A stretch of 64,000 nucleotides of DNA from JABDEZ01 sp965276955 (lineage in GTDB: Bacteria; Bacteroidota; Bacteroidia; Chitinophagales; Chitinophagaceae): NCBI GenBank assembly GCA_965276955.1, contig CBDIBP010000046.1:1-64000 (forward strand), in the 5' to 3' direction. The position numbers were made by a program, and so were the translations under genes. This document shows positions 1 to 9,300 of this stretch, piece by piece (position 1 is the first letter of the stretch; every line of letters begins with the position of its first letter). The notes under the pieces were generated by a model that made no database searches, had not been told where the DNA came from, and saw nothing but the letters and a program-made list of their open reading frames with translations.

Positions 1-780
1 GCCGTTCACTGTATATATATCTATACCGCCCTTGCCGTTCTCGTACTTCATGCCGGCAAGCGCTTCTGATATGCTGTTCTTTGTTGTTTGGTGGTGGCGG
101 GGTACACTTATGCCATAGCCATCGTCCCATATAAATATGGCCAGTGGCACCTGCAGCACGCCTGCGGCATTCACTGTTTCCCAAAACAAACCTTCTGATG
201 TAGATGCATCACCTATGGTGCAGAATACTACCTCGTTACCCTTTCTGCTGAACTTTTCAAAACCGCTCGCCAGTTCCGGTGTGTGCCTGAATGCCTTTGA
301 AGCATAGGCCAGGCCCAGGGCGCGGGGCATTTGCCCTGCTGTGGGGCTTATATCGCCCGATGATTGTGGCGCCTGCATCAGGTCTTTCCATTCCCCGTTG
401 TCATCCAGCCAGCGTGTACCATAGTGTCCGTTCATAGAGCGGCCACCTGTAGATGGTTCGTGGGTCACGTCGGGGTTAGCATATAGTTGTGCAAAGAATT
501 TTTCTATATCGCTCATGCCGGTAGCAAACATCAGGGTCTGGTCGCGGTAATAGCCGCTGCGTATATCGCCGGGCTTCATGCACTTGGCGGCAGCTATTTG
601 TGCCAGTTCCTTACCATCGCCAAATATCCCGAATTTAGCTTTGCCTGTCAGTACCTCGCGGCGGCCAATAAGGCTGGCCTCCCGACTGGCTATGGCCATG
701 TGATAGTCTGAAAGCACGCCTTGTTTGAACTCGTCGAACGATAGCCTTTCTGGTTGTACTATATTAGCTTCCTGCAGCAT
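1..780 (-). CDS. Thiamine-diphosphate E1 dehydrogenase, N-terminal (alpha) part, partial
   Basis: The frame is open from an ATG at 780 to the left edge, giving the first 260 residues. These look like the alpha half of a branched-chain 2-oxo acid dehydrogenase E1 component, which decarboxylates 2-oxo acids with thiamine diphosphate. The cofactor-binding motif is visible: GDASTSEG, followed about 25 residues later by WDDGYGIS, with Asp where many E1 proteins have Asn. In many Bacteroidota the alpha and beta subunits are fused into one chain of roughly 650-700 residues; this is probably such a fusion, but the beta half lies outside the window. No upstream neighbour shares its strand. Family call is confident; exact substrate is not. 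Confidence 0.85.
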   Translation of the reverse strand, partial: MLQEANIVQPERLSFDEFKQGVLSDYHMAIASREASLIGRREVLTGKAKFGIFGDGKELAQIAAAKCMKPGDIRSGYYRDQTLMFATGMSDIEKFFAQLYANPDVTHEPSTGGRSMNGHYGTRWLDDNGEWKDLMQAPQSSGDISPTAGQMPRALGLAYASKAFRHTPELASGFEKFSRKGNEVVFCTIGDASTSEGLFWETVNAAGVLQVPLAIFIWDDGYGISVPRHHQTTKNSISEALAGMKYENGKGGIDIYTVNG

Positions 781-1263
781 ATGCAATATTTGGGATAAGT
801 GTAATAAACTTTGGCCTTAAAGGTAAAAAATAAAGTTGAGAATGGACAGATAACCACAGAGGCCTTTGGCTGTATCAGCCAAGGATCGATATCACGGTCG
901 CTTTATCAAAATTTCCGGTCGGTAAGAAAAAAAGGAATCGGTAATTTTAAAAGGCCTTGGTCTGTAAATTGCACTGTGGGCGTAATTTATGATACAAAAA
1001 TTAAATTTCTGGTGTTACCTGTTTTTACCGATTGTGGAAATTTTTTGGTGGGGTATAAACACTTAGAAAAACGGCACCACCACGGTATGAAGATACTATA
1101 AGAGGGTTGTTGTGGCAAAAGAACATATCCACATTTTGGTGGCTGCTGCTGCTGGCAAGTAAAAAATCATAAAAACTACAACTGACTATTTTGTTCATAG
1201 CCTTACGTTCGTATATTGTTGCCCTATTACTTATCATTCTACATTCTCTTAAAGATCAAACAA
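781..1263. other. Intergenic region without a supported gene
   Basis: This is the divergent space between the E1 gene and the lipoprotein gene. Short open frames exist on both strands (about 811-1101 plus, 1025-1237 minus), but their translations have no recognisable domain, signal peptide or natural amino-acid composition. It should hold the promoters of both flanking genes; no full consensus promoter was found by eye. Confidence 0.5.
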
Positions 1264-1806
1264 ATGAAAAAGAAACACCTATTGCTCGTTGCGACATCTA
1301 TGTCTGTCGTAACATTTCTGTCTTGTGGTAACGGCGCTAAGAGTGTAAGTACAAGCACTTCCGATACAACAAAGACAGCTGCCACTACTACACAAACAGC
1401 AACTCCCGCAACTCCCAGTGGTAATAAAATGGGACAAGACGTGAAGGCAGGTGACCTTACTGTAAAAGTGCTACAGATGAAAGATTACAAGTCAACAAAC
1501 CCTATGTTGAAAACAGAAGAGGGTGATAAACTGGTGGCATTGGAAATTGAATGTGCCAATACTTCTACCGATAAAAATATAGAAACGAATCCAATGGATT
1601 GGTCCGCTTCAGACGATAAAAGCTATTCATACAACTTTGGTATGACAGACAAAAAACAACCAAGCTTTAACGGTAAGACATTAAACCCAGGTGGAAAGGT
1701 AAGGGGTTGGATAACCTTTGCTATCCCTAAGGATAACAAGTTGGTAAAGGTGCAATACAAAGACATGTTAAGTAGTGATGCAGGTGCCGAAATAGATCTG
1801 CAATAA
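1264..1806 (+). CDS. Lipoprotein with DUF4352-like domain
   Basis: 180 residues. The ATG at 1264 is chosen because it starts a classic lipoprotein signal (Lys-rich start, hydrophobic core, Cys21 after FLS); the frame extends 16 codons further upstream without signal-like sequence. After the Cys comes a Thr/Ser/Ala-rich linker (about residues 25-55), then a beta-rich domain from about 60 to the end, including a GDKLVALEIECAN stretch typical of DUF4352-type immunoglobulin-like domains. It is expected to be anchored in the outer or inner membrane; function unknown. A perfect 14-bp terminator hairpin follows. The domain call rests on overall pattern only. Confidence 0.75.
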   Translation: MKKKHLLLVATSMSVVTFLSCGNGAKSVSTSTSDTTKTAATTTQTATPATPSGNKMGQDVKAGDLTVKVLQMKDYKSTNPMLKTEEGDKLVALEIECANTSTDKNIETNPMDWSASDDKSYSYNFGMTDKKQPSFNGKTLNPGGKVRGWITFAIPKDNKLVKVQYKDMLSSDAGAEIDLQ

Positions 1807-1833
1807 TTATTCTGCACTAATAGTTTTATATTA

Positions 1834-1864
1834 AATTAGCCCGACATGCGATGTCGGGCTAATT
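1834..1864 (+). terminator. Rho-independent terminator after lipoprotein gene
   Basis: A perfect 14-bp inverted repeat (1834-1847 with 1851-1864) with a 3-base GCG loop, followed by a pyrimidine-rich CCTTTCT tract. It sits 27 bases after the lipoprotein stop codon. Confidence 0.85.
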
Positions 1865-1955
1865 CCTTTCTAAAAGGATTCAGTTGTATAGTCTTTCATA
1901 ACTATTACCTGAATAGCGAAAGCCGCCACAATTACATAGTAACTCAAATAAACCT

Positions 1956-1963
1956 TAAATTTG
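1956..1963 (+). promoter_or_regulatory. Bacteroidota -7 element (TAAATTTG) of the toxin-antitoxin pair
   Basis: The octamer matches TAnnTTTG exactly and lies 18 bases before the ATG at 1982. It overlaps an upstream TTG at 1961 that could otherwise be read as the start, so the ATG at 1982 is the better start. No clear -33 element was seen at the expected distance. Confidence 0.5.
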
Positions 1964-1981
1964 TTTAGTGATCTGAGACCT

Positions 1982-2215
1982 ATGGATACAACTACGATAA
2001 AAACCCGTTTGCATGAATATATAGAGCAAGCAGATGATAAACATCTGGAGGCGATCTATGTATTGTTGGAAAAAGAAATTGCGCCATCTTATCAATATAA
2101 TAACGACACACTGGAAATGTTGTACCAGCGCAGGGAAAAGCATTTGAAAGGCATTACCAATTCCTACACTGCCGAAGATGCGATCGCCTTTGTAAGAAGT
2201 AAGAAGAACGGGTAA
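1982..2215 (+). CDS. Putative antitoxin of a type II toxin-antitoxin pair
   Basis: 77 residues. It is short, charged and mostly helical, and ends three bases before a gene with the look of a RelE/ParE toxin, the standard antitoxin-first order. The N-terminal half (HEYIEQADDKHLEAIYVLLE) and the tail with YTAEDAIAFV resemble Bacteroidota antitoxins that wrap the toxin with a C-terminal helix. No DNA-binding fold can be assigned by eye. The role is inferred mainly from the neighbour and spacing. Confidence 0.75.
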   Translation: MDTTTIKTRLHEYIEQADDKHLEAIYVLLEKEIAPSYQYNNDTLEMLYQRREKHLKGITNSYTAEDAIAFVRSKKNG

Positions 2216-2217
2216 TT

Positions 2218-2505
2218 ATGATATACCGCCTGTTCGTTAAAGAAGAAGCCCGTATAGAGATGCTGGATACATATTTTTATTATGAGCAACAGCAGGCAGG
2301 GTTAGGCGAGCGTTTCCTGTCTGAATTAGAAGCACGCTTCTCAGATATATCAACGCATCCAGAATATTTTAGCTTCATTGATAGCAAGCAAATATTAAGA
2401 GATGTAAAAGTTGAAAAATTCCCTTTTGTTATCGTGTATGAAATTGCCGGAATTGAAGTAATTGTTTATGCCATTCATCTTACGCATAAGCATCCGCGCG
2501 AGTAA
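2218..2505 (+). CDS. RelE/ParE-family toxin
   Basis: 95 residues, the usual size for this fold. The pattern is typical: an N-terminal beta strand (MIYRLFVKEEARIEMLD), a helical hairpin with the Gly-Leu-Gly-Glu-Arg-Phe segment, a middle HPEYFSFI, and two C-terminal strands (VEKFPFVIVYEI, VIVYAIHLTHKHP). RelE members cleave mRNA on the ribosome, ParE members poison gyrase; the GLGERFLSELE segment and YEI strand favour the ParE side, but the target cannot be decided from sequence alone. Co-transcribed with the antitoxin two bases upstream. Confidence 0.85.
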   Translation: MIYRLFVKEEARIEMLDTYFYYEQQQAGLGERFLSELEARFSDISTHPEYFSFIDSKQILRDVKVEKFPFVIVYEIAGIEVIVYAIHLTHKHPRE

Positions 2506-2637
2506 ACGAAATGATAATTTAACTGGCTGGACTGTAGCCCCAGGTGGCCTGCGGAACACCTGCGCCATTGGGAACTTTAATTATACAGAAAATTGTTATT
2601 TTTATCGAATAAATGTAATTTCATATTCACGTATTTA

Positions 2638-3210
2638 ATGATTGACTTTAGAAAATATTACTGGTTATTATGTACCTGTTCGACCATTATTGGAACTACA
2701 ATAGCGTGGATATTCAAGTTTTATGAAGATAAAGGTGCGCTTACCGCTTTGGTGGACGTAACTTTGACTTTTATAGCGTTGACTATTGCTATATTGGAGA
2801 TATTAGAGTTGCGTAATATCGCTGAAAGTTCTAGACTAGCTGTTGAAGGAGCATTGGGTCGAATAACTGAACTTTTTTCTGTTGCTGATATTACAAAAGG
2901 AATTAAGACGGCATATGACATACAAAAATACTTAAGGAGTAATGAATTTCATATTGCGCATATTAGAATGCAAGATTTGAAGTCAATAGTCATTCCATTA
3001 AAGAACGATAAAAGATTTGAAGCATTAGATTTATCTAAACAATTGCCGGACATTTTGTTCACACTATCAGTTGATATAAAAAATGTAGAGTCTACAATCA
3101 GCGGGCTTAAAAATAAATCAATGGATATAACTAAAATGAATGGCAATTTAGAGAATCTTGTGTCTGTATTAATAGAGTATGAGAATTATATAAAATTTTT
3201 TAAATCTTAA
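2638..3210 (+). CDS. Hypothetical membrane protein, two N-terminal TM segments
   Basis: 190 residues from the ATG at 2638; a TTG at 2593 is possible but adds non-signal sequence. Residues about 8-28 and 38-60 are hydrophobic enough to be transmembrane segments. The remaining ~130 residues are charged, helical and likely cytoplasmic. No family recognised. It is followed after four bases by another unknown gene, so the two probably form an operon. Their base composition is more AT-rich than that of neighbouring housekeeping genes, and they sit beside a toxin-antitoxin pair, which suggests accessory DNA; that is inference only. Confidence 0.6.
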   Translation: MIDFRKYYWLLCTCSTIIGTTIAWIFKFYEDKGALTALVDVTLTFIALTIAILEILELRNIAESSRLAVEGALGRITELFSVADITKGIKTAYDIQKYLRSNEFHIAHIRMQDLKSIVIPLKNDKRFEALDLSKQLPDILFTLSVDIKNVESTISGLKNKSMDITKMNGNLENLVSVLIEYENYIKFFKS

Positions 3211-3214
3211 TAAA

Positions 3215-3550
3215 ATGCTGCCTAACAATATACGTGATTTAATAGACGCTCTTTATCAAAGAACCATAGAAAACAAAATTATTTGGACTAAAACCAGCAG
3301 GGAAACGGAATATCAGTGGACGTTTAATGGAGGATCTATTACAACCGATTATTGGTTAACTTCCAATATAATGCAGGTAGATTTAGCAGTATACAATAAA
3401 GATGGTTTATGTATTGATCGGTTTATATGTTCCGAGTCAGACTACGACTTTTCTAAGCTTAATGAGTTTTATACAACTATCCAAAAGGCATATTTAAAAA
3501 CGGACGAGACCTATAGTAATTTATTTAAAGAATTGAACGACTTAGAATAG
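3215..3550 (+). CDS. Hypothetical protein
   Basis: 111 residues, soluble, no signal peptide. The ATG lies four bases after the preceding stop, so translation is probably coupled to the membrane protein upstream. The chain is rich in aromatic and polar residues, with two Trp in the first half and two Cys (CIDRFIC) in the middle. Not recognised. Together with its neighbour it forms a two-gene unit of unknown role. Confidence 0.6.
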   Translation: MLPNNIRDLIDALYQRTIENKIIWTKTSRETEYQWTFNGGSITTDYWLTSNIMQVDLAVYNKDGLCIDRFICSESDYDFSKLNEFYTTIQKAYLKTDETYSNLFKELNDLE

Positions 3551-4017
3551 CTTGTCTATTTACTGTTTGCTAAAAAGTTTTTGCTAAATTTCGTTAAATT
3601 TTGCTGCCGTTTTCAAGTTTGATATAGTCTATAATTTAAAAACATCCTCTAAAGTTCTCCAACTTTATTAGCCTGCGGGACCGACCCGGTCATCTAACTT
3701 GTGGATACTTTTATTATGTGCATTTGCATAATACAGTAATTACATAAGAGAGTATTTTATACCCATTAAGTTATTTACATTAAATAGCCCTTGATTTGAC
3801 AAAAAATTATCCACAGTAAAAAGAGCAAAAATATGTAAAAACAAGAAATTTACTATAAAAATAATATTAGCCACCACAAAGCATTTCAACAAAATAGTAC
3901 CTCAAAAATTACTGATTTTATTTTTTCGGCTAAACCGGAAATTTCATCTGTCTATCCTCAAAGAGCTAAATATACACATTTGCTATTCCCACCCATTACC
4001 CCGAATTTTGCGACCTG
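3551..4017. other. AT-rich intergenic region with DnaA-box-like sites
   Basis: 467 bases with no gene. A perfect DnaA box TTATCCACA lies at 3807-3815 (plus); a one-mismatch box GTATCCACA lies at 3700-3708 on the minus strand; a looser one-mismatch match TTATTTACA lies at 3771-3779. The stretch 3780-3900 is strikingly A/T-rich. This could be a replication-origin-like or DnaA-regulated region, or simply the tsaD promoter region. dnaA is not nearby. Confidence 0.35.
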
Positions 4018-5031
4018 ATGAGCAAACCCATACACATACTGGCCATAGAGAGTAGCTGCGATGATACCAGCGCAGCGGTGATAAGCGATGGCCGGGTGCT
4101 GAGTAATATAATAGCCACACAAAAGGTGCACGAACTGTATGGTGGGGTAGTGCCTGAAATGGCCAGCCGGGCACATATACAGAACATAGTGCCGGTGGTA
4201 GATGTGGCGCTGAGCCAGGCGGGCATAAACAAAAAAGACATACAGGCGGTAGCATTCACCCAAAGCCCGGGGCTAATAGGCAGCCTGCTGGTAGGCGCGT
4301 GCTTTGCCAAGGGCTATGCCCAGGCGCTGGATGTGCCCATAATAGCCGTGAACCATATGCAGGCGCATGTGCTGGCCCACTTTATAGAAGAGCCACGGCC
4401 ACAGTTCCCGTTCCTGTGCCTCACGGTAAGTGGCGGTCATACGCAGGTGGTACTGGTGCGTAGCCACCTGGATATGGAGATACTGGGCCAAACCATGGAT
4501 GATGCCGCAGGCGAGGCTTTTGACAAGGTGGCCAAAATGCTGGGGCTGCCATATCCCGGCGGTCCGCTGGTGGATAAGCATGCCAAACTGGGCGATCCCC
4601 AAGCATTCCCTTTCCCGCTGCCGGAGATGAAGGGGTACGAATTCAGTTTTAGCGGACTCAAGACATCGGTACTCTACTTTTTGCAGAAGCAAAAGAAAGC
4701 TGATCCCGATTTTGTGGCCAATAATATAAATGACATTTGCGCTTCGGTGCAGTACACCATAATAAAGATGCTGCTCACCAAGCTGCACAAGGCAGCTAAA
4801 GAGCTGGGCATTAAACAGGTGGGCATAGCCGGCGGCGTAAGCGCCAACAGCGGCCTGCGCCAGGCGCTTACCGAAATGGGAGCGAGCGAAGGCTGGCAGG
4901 TATACATCCCCAAGTTTGAATACTGTACCGACAATGCGGCCATGATAGGCATTACTGGTTACTACAAGTACCTGGCGGGCCAACTGGCTGATATGACCGT
5001 GAGCCCTGCGGCGAGGGGGAGCTGGGCATGA
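4018..5031 (+). CDS. tsaD: tRNA N6-threonylcarbamoyladenosine transferase TsaD
   Basis: 337 residues, the normal length. TsaD transfers the threonylcarbamoyl group to A37 of tRNAs that read ANN codons, working in the cytoplasm with TsaB and TsaE. Visible hallmarks are the N-terminal IESSCDDTSAA, the metal-binding HMQAH (His113, His117), the VSGGHTQ phosphate loop, FSFSGLKT, and the C-terminal GGVSANS with EYCTDNAAM. The ATG at 4018 begins the conserved N terminus directly. Its stop overlaps the start of the next gene by four bases (ATGA). Confidence 0.97.
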   Translation: MSKPIHILAIESSCDDTSAAVISDGRVLSNIIATQKVHELYGGVVPEMASRAHIQNIVPVVDVALSQAGINKKDIQAVAFTQSPGLIGSLLVGACFAKGYAQALDVPIIAVNHMQAHVLAHFIEEPRPQFPFLCLTVSGGHTQVVLVRSHLDMEILGQTMDDAAGEAFDKVAKMLGLPYPGGPLVDKHAKLGDPQAFPFPLPEMKGYEFSFSGLKTSVLYFLQKQKKADPDFVANNINDICASVQYTIIKMLLTKLHKAAKELGIKQVGIAGGVSANSGLRQALTEMGASEGWQVYIPKFEYCTDNAAMIGITGYYKYLAGQLADMTVSPAARGSWA

Positions 5032-5744
5032 GCAACGCCTATTTTCAATTTAAACAGTTCACCATACAGCAGGACAAATGCGCTATGAAGGTGAGCACAG
5101 ATGCCTGCATACAAGGCGCCTGGACACCCGTACGCCCACATGTGCAGCGGGTGCTCGACATTGGCGCTGGCACCGGCCTGCTCAGCCTCATGCTGGCGCA
5201 GCGTGCCCCACACATCGCAATTGATGCTATAGAGCTCGACGAGGCTGCCGCCCTGCAGGCCAGTGAGAATGTTGCCGCATCACCATTTGCAGATCGCATA
5301 CACGTGCAGCAGGGCGATATATTGAACTATATGTCAGTGGATGGTTACGATCTTATAGTTTGCAACCCTCCCTTCTTCAATAATAGTTTGCTGGGGCCTG
5401 TAGCAGAAAGGAATGTAGCCCGGCATACCGTTACACTCACGCACACACTGCTGATACAAACCATAAATAGGTTGCTGAATGCAGAGGGCTATGCTGCTGT
5501 ACTGCTGCCATATACAGAGCAGAAAGCTTGGGAGCAACTGGTAGTGCAGCATGGCCTTTACACTCAAGGGAGGCTGCTGGTAAAGCCATATGAACAGCAT
5601 CAGTATAACAGGGTAGTAAGCGTGATAGGACATAGGGATACTACCTCACCAGACGAAGAATTAACCATATACCGGGAACAGAATAAGTATACACCTGCGG
5701 CTGTTGCGTTGCTTGGTGCGTTCTATGCAAAGGAAATGCAGTGA
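5028..5744 (+). CDS. trmN6: tRNA1(Val) (adenine37-N6)-methyltransferase, TrmN6-like
   Basis: 238 residues. It has the Rossmann methyltransferase signature VLDIGAGTGLLSLML (about residues 42-57) and the N6-adenine motif NPPFFNNS (about 116-123) that binds the target base, both as in YfiC/TrmN6, which methylates A37 of tRNA1(Val). The early FQFKQFTIQQDKCAMKVSTDA segment is also typical. It overlaps tsaD by four bases; both genes act on tRNA position 37, so the operon is functionally sensible. Ends seven bases before a convergent gene. Confidence 0.92.
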   Translation: MSNAYFQFKQFTIQQDKCAMKVSTDACIQGAWTPVRPHVQRVLDIGAGTGLLSLMLAQRAPHIAIDAIELDEAAALQASENVAASPFADRIHVQQGDILNYMSVDGYDLIVCNPPFFNNSLLGPVAERNVARHTVTLTHTLLIQTINRLLNAEGYAAVLLPYTEQKAWEQLVVQHGLYTQGRLLVKPYEQHQYNRVVSVIGHRDTTSPDEELTIYREQNKYTPAAVALLGAFYAKEMQ

Positions 5745-5751
5745 GCCCACG

Positions 5752-6195
5752 CTATGGTTGGGTTGGCGCTGTATCCACTTTTGGATCAGTGGTCTTATTA
5801 CTGAATAAGTGAAAAAGAGAAACGATCATCCAGCTGATAAAGAACAGGTAAATGCCCAGATGGAAACGCTCACCAATTATCTTGTGGGAGAAGTTATGCC
5901 GAAAATCATCATACGCGAGGTATAGCGCACCCAGCGCGAGGAGAAAAGCAACTATCTGCACGGCCGCATTCACACCTTTTGATAGCCTCATCTTTATTAT
6001 ACCTTGTATAGCAAATAATACCAGCAGTGCACCAAACACTGCCAGGGCACCCTGCCACCATATTTTAAGAAAATGATATTCTTTATGCACCCAGCTTACT
6101 CCTATCCTGCCTATAAAATTCATCCCAGACATCAGCACGCCCGATATGGCAGATAACACGGCCAGCAACAGCAATACAGGGAGCACACGTTTCAT
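5752..6195 (-). CDS. Hypothetical four-TM membrane protein
   Basis: 147 residues. Four hydrophobic segments are visible at about 4-24, 49-67, 78-96 and 112-130, with a short polar C-terminal tail. The first segment may be a signal anchor. No family recognised and no catalytic motif. It is convergent with trmN6 with only seven bases between the stops and stands alone on its strand. Confidence 0.75.
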   Translation of the reverse strand: MKRVLPVLLLLAVLSAISGVLMSGMNFIGRIGVSWVHKEYHFLKIWWQGALAVFGALLVLFAIQGIIKMRLSKGVNAAVQIVAFLLALGALYLAYDDFRHNFSHKIIGERFHLGIYLFFISWMIVSLFHLFSNKTTDPKVDTAPTQP

Positions 6196-6297
6196 GAATC
6201 AGTTTTTGCCAAAAATAATATAACTGGGGCTAACCGAAAATAAATAGATCCGCTAAATGACACAACCCTAATAAAAATAATGACCACTTATAAAAAG

Positions 6298-6326
6298 GAA
6301 CGCTGCTAAGTAGCATAGCAGCGTTC
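6298..6326 (-). terminator. Terminator after the ABC permease/peptidase gene
   Basis: An 11-bp perfect stem (6298-6308 with 6316-6326) and 7-base loop. Read on the minus strand it is followed by CCTTTTTAT, and it lies 30 bases after the stop of the minus-strand gene. T-rich sequence also flanks the plus side, so it may work in both directions. Confidence 0.8.
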
Positions 6327-6355
6327 GTTTTGTATGTTTTTTCAATATTTATTGC

Positions 6356-9300
6356 TTAGATCTTTCCTCCTTCTAAGCCTTTTAACTTGAAAGTATTGTC
6401 CTTAGGGTCCTTATCTATCAGCAACCTGTTGGGGTCTATCACCACATTGGTCGGCTTCTGGTCCACGGTCCAGTGGAAAGTAGCTTCACCATTTTTCAAT
6501 TTATAAGTGGCGATCTTCTGTACATTGCCCTTTTCGTCTGTCAGCCCTATCTGAAAGTAGTCATTGCAAGCCACAGGTATATCGCGCCCTGTAGTATCAG
6601 CTTGCAGCTTACTTATCTTCACCGTCAGGTCTACATTATAAGTATTGCCAGTTGCCTTCGATATGGTTGCAGTGGTCACCTTATTATCATAGAGCACTAT
6701 CCGTTCAAATCCATCTGTTACCATGTACTGTAAAGAATCGGGTACCGATCTCCGTACTTCTGCCAGCAGGTCCAGCGTGGTAGGGTATGGCGGCCCCTGG
6801 AAGGCATGCTGGTTTATGAACCGTTTCAAGGCATGGTTCATACTGTCTGCGCCTATATATTGAGATAGTCCGTACCATATTATTCTGCCTTTCCTGTATA
6901 GTATATATTGTTGTCCGGCGTCAACATAGGCCAGTGGTTTCTCTTTTTCCTTTTCCATAGAGCGCGATACCAGGTAGCTGTTCAGCTCGTACTTCAGCGT
7001 CTTTCGCACCTTATCCATACCGTATTCTTTTTCTACTACTTTAAGGGAGGCATACTGTGCCAGTGATTCAGACATCATGTTCGATCCTTCTACGTCGGCG
7101 CCTATTACCTGGTGGGCAAACCACTGGTGGGCCACCTCATGTGCGGTCACTTCGAACACGTAGTCTATACCACTCCCTACGCTGGTGTCCTTCACATTGG
7201 CAATGAAGCCTATGCCTTCTGAAAAAGGAATAGTATTGGGGAACGATTGTGCAAAGGTGGCATAGCGCGGAAACTCAAGTATGCGCACCTGTTTGTGCTG
7301 GTAAGGACTGTATTGCACAGTATAGTAATCTATCGATCTTTTTACGGACCGTATCATATCATCTACATTATACTCGTGGCCGGGGGTGTAGTATATCTCT
7401 ATATTCACGCCATTCCATTTATCTCTTTTCACCAGGTAGCGCGCAGACAATATTGAGTAAAAATCGAGGATCTTACTGTCCATTTTATACTGGAAGTAGC
7501 GCCGGCCATTCTGTGTCCATTCTCTTTGCAGGTAGCCTGGAGCAATAGCTATCTGATCAGGCACCGTGCTTACCGTGGCTTCGAATGTTATAAAGTCGGC
7601 ATCCTTGAAGAACACATTGTTTTGCAAAGCAGCTTTGTCCGTAATAGGGTTGGCCGTACGGCGATAACCAAGTTTGTGCTTTTTGCGCTCGCTGTTATCT
7701 TCAAGCTCACCCTCTGTACTATAGCCTATCACAGGCAAAAAGTCTGTATTGTTCACAAATGTGCCATTATATACAGGTGCGCTGGTACCATTAAAGTCAT
7801 GCTCGAACCCATGGTGCAGCAGGCTGGTATTGATGTGCATGCTCATGCTGTCGCCTGCAGCCAGTGGTTTGCTTAACTTGTATATATAGTAGTAGCATTC
7901 CGGGTCGCTCGATACCAAGGTAGAAGGCACACCGAACGTTAGTGCATTCAGCTTTATTTTGTCCGATAGTATGATGTGGATAGAATCTATTGGGAAAGCT
8001 GTTTTGTTCTTGATGATAAAATTACCATCACATTCCAGTCTGCGTTCCTGCGGGTATATGTCTACATTCAGTTTTACAGCGGTTATCTTTGGCTGCGGCA
8101 CGCCCAGATACTTGCGGTACTTTCTTTCATATTGCGCCTTCACTTCACTTTGCTGGTATGGCGTTTTAAACTTGTTCTCGATATTGGTATTATAATAAAT
8201 GAAGCTACCGCAGGTAATGAACACTGCCAAGCCACCAAATATGGCCAGCCATGCCGGGCGCGCCACCTTTAGGCGGACATCGGCAAACCTGCTTTTGAAG
8301 GTACCCTCGCTGCCCCTGGCCCACATAAGCGCAGAAAATATGGCCAAACACACGGCAAGCACACTCCAATATAGTTTGTAGGTAAAGTATGGCACTATAG
8401 CATGGCCAAAGGCATTCATATCAGAATATACAACGCCAGGATCCGATGCGTAAACAAATAAATGATTCTTCAGCACCAGTGTAGCAAAAGCGGAGTTCCA
8501 GATATAGAATAGCACGGTGATGAAGAACCCTACATACCGGTTGCTTACCAGTGTTTGTATCATTATAGCTACAACTGCCAGCAGCCACAGGTTGATGAGA
8601 CGGAAACCATACAGGTATTCCAGGTATACACCCAGTTGGTAGTTGTGATAGCCCCTGTAGGTCTGCACCATAAGGCCGCACACTACAACTATACTCAGTA
8701 ATATGGCCTGCATGAACCACAATGCGAACAGCTTGCTCAGGTAGTACACCCAGTTGGGCACCGGCAGCGCATCCAGTATATTGCTCATGCGGTACTGGCG
8801 TGCGCGCCATACCAGTTCGCCAGAGAACAGTATGGTGAGGATGACATTGAATATCTGCAAAGTACCCCCAAAAGCCTGTGCTATCATGTATGTGACAGGG
8901 TATACCGATGTTTCGAATAGATTGCCTACCTGCGATGATACCAGCAGCAGCAACAGCATGCCGAACAATAATATAATGCGGAAATATACATTGCGCAGCA
9001 CTGTTTTGCATTCGTTCACAGACAGGCTCCACAGGCTGGCCATGTAGCTTCCTGTACTGAACGACCGGTGCGCCTGTGGCAGAGACCCGGCAATATTCAG
9101 CTTTTGCAGCACCGGGTGCGCCGAGGGTTCTGCTACGCGCCGTTTGCGCAAACCGGTACGCGGTGCTGCAGAGAAGGAGAACATAGCGGTTCCCAGTGCC
9201 ATGATAGCGAAGGAAACGCCCAGCCATATTGCCCTATTGATAAGGAACACACCTTTAAGCGGAATGAGACTGTGGTTCTTCTCATATATGCCCCAGTACT

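Noticed and set aside
811..1101. A 96-codon plus-strand frame next to the E1 gene
   Set aside because: No start context, no signal or domain, unnatural composition; judged non-coding.
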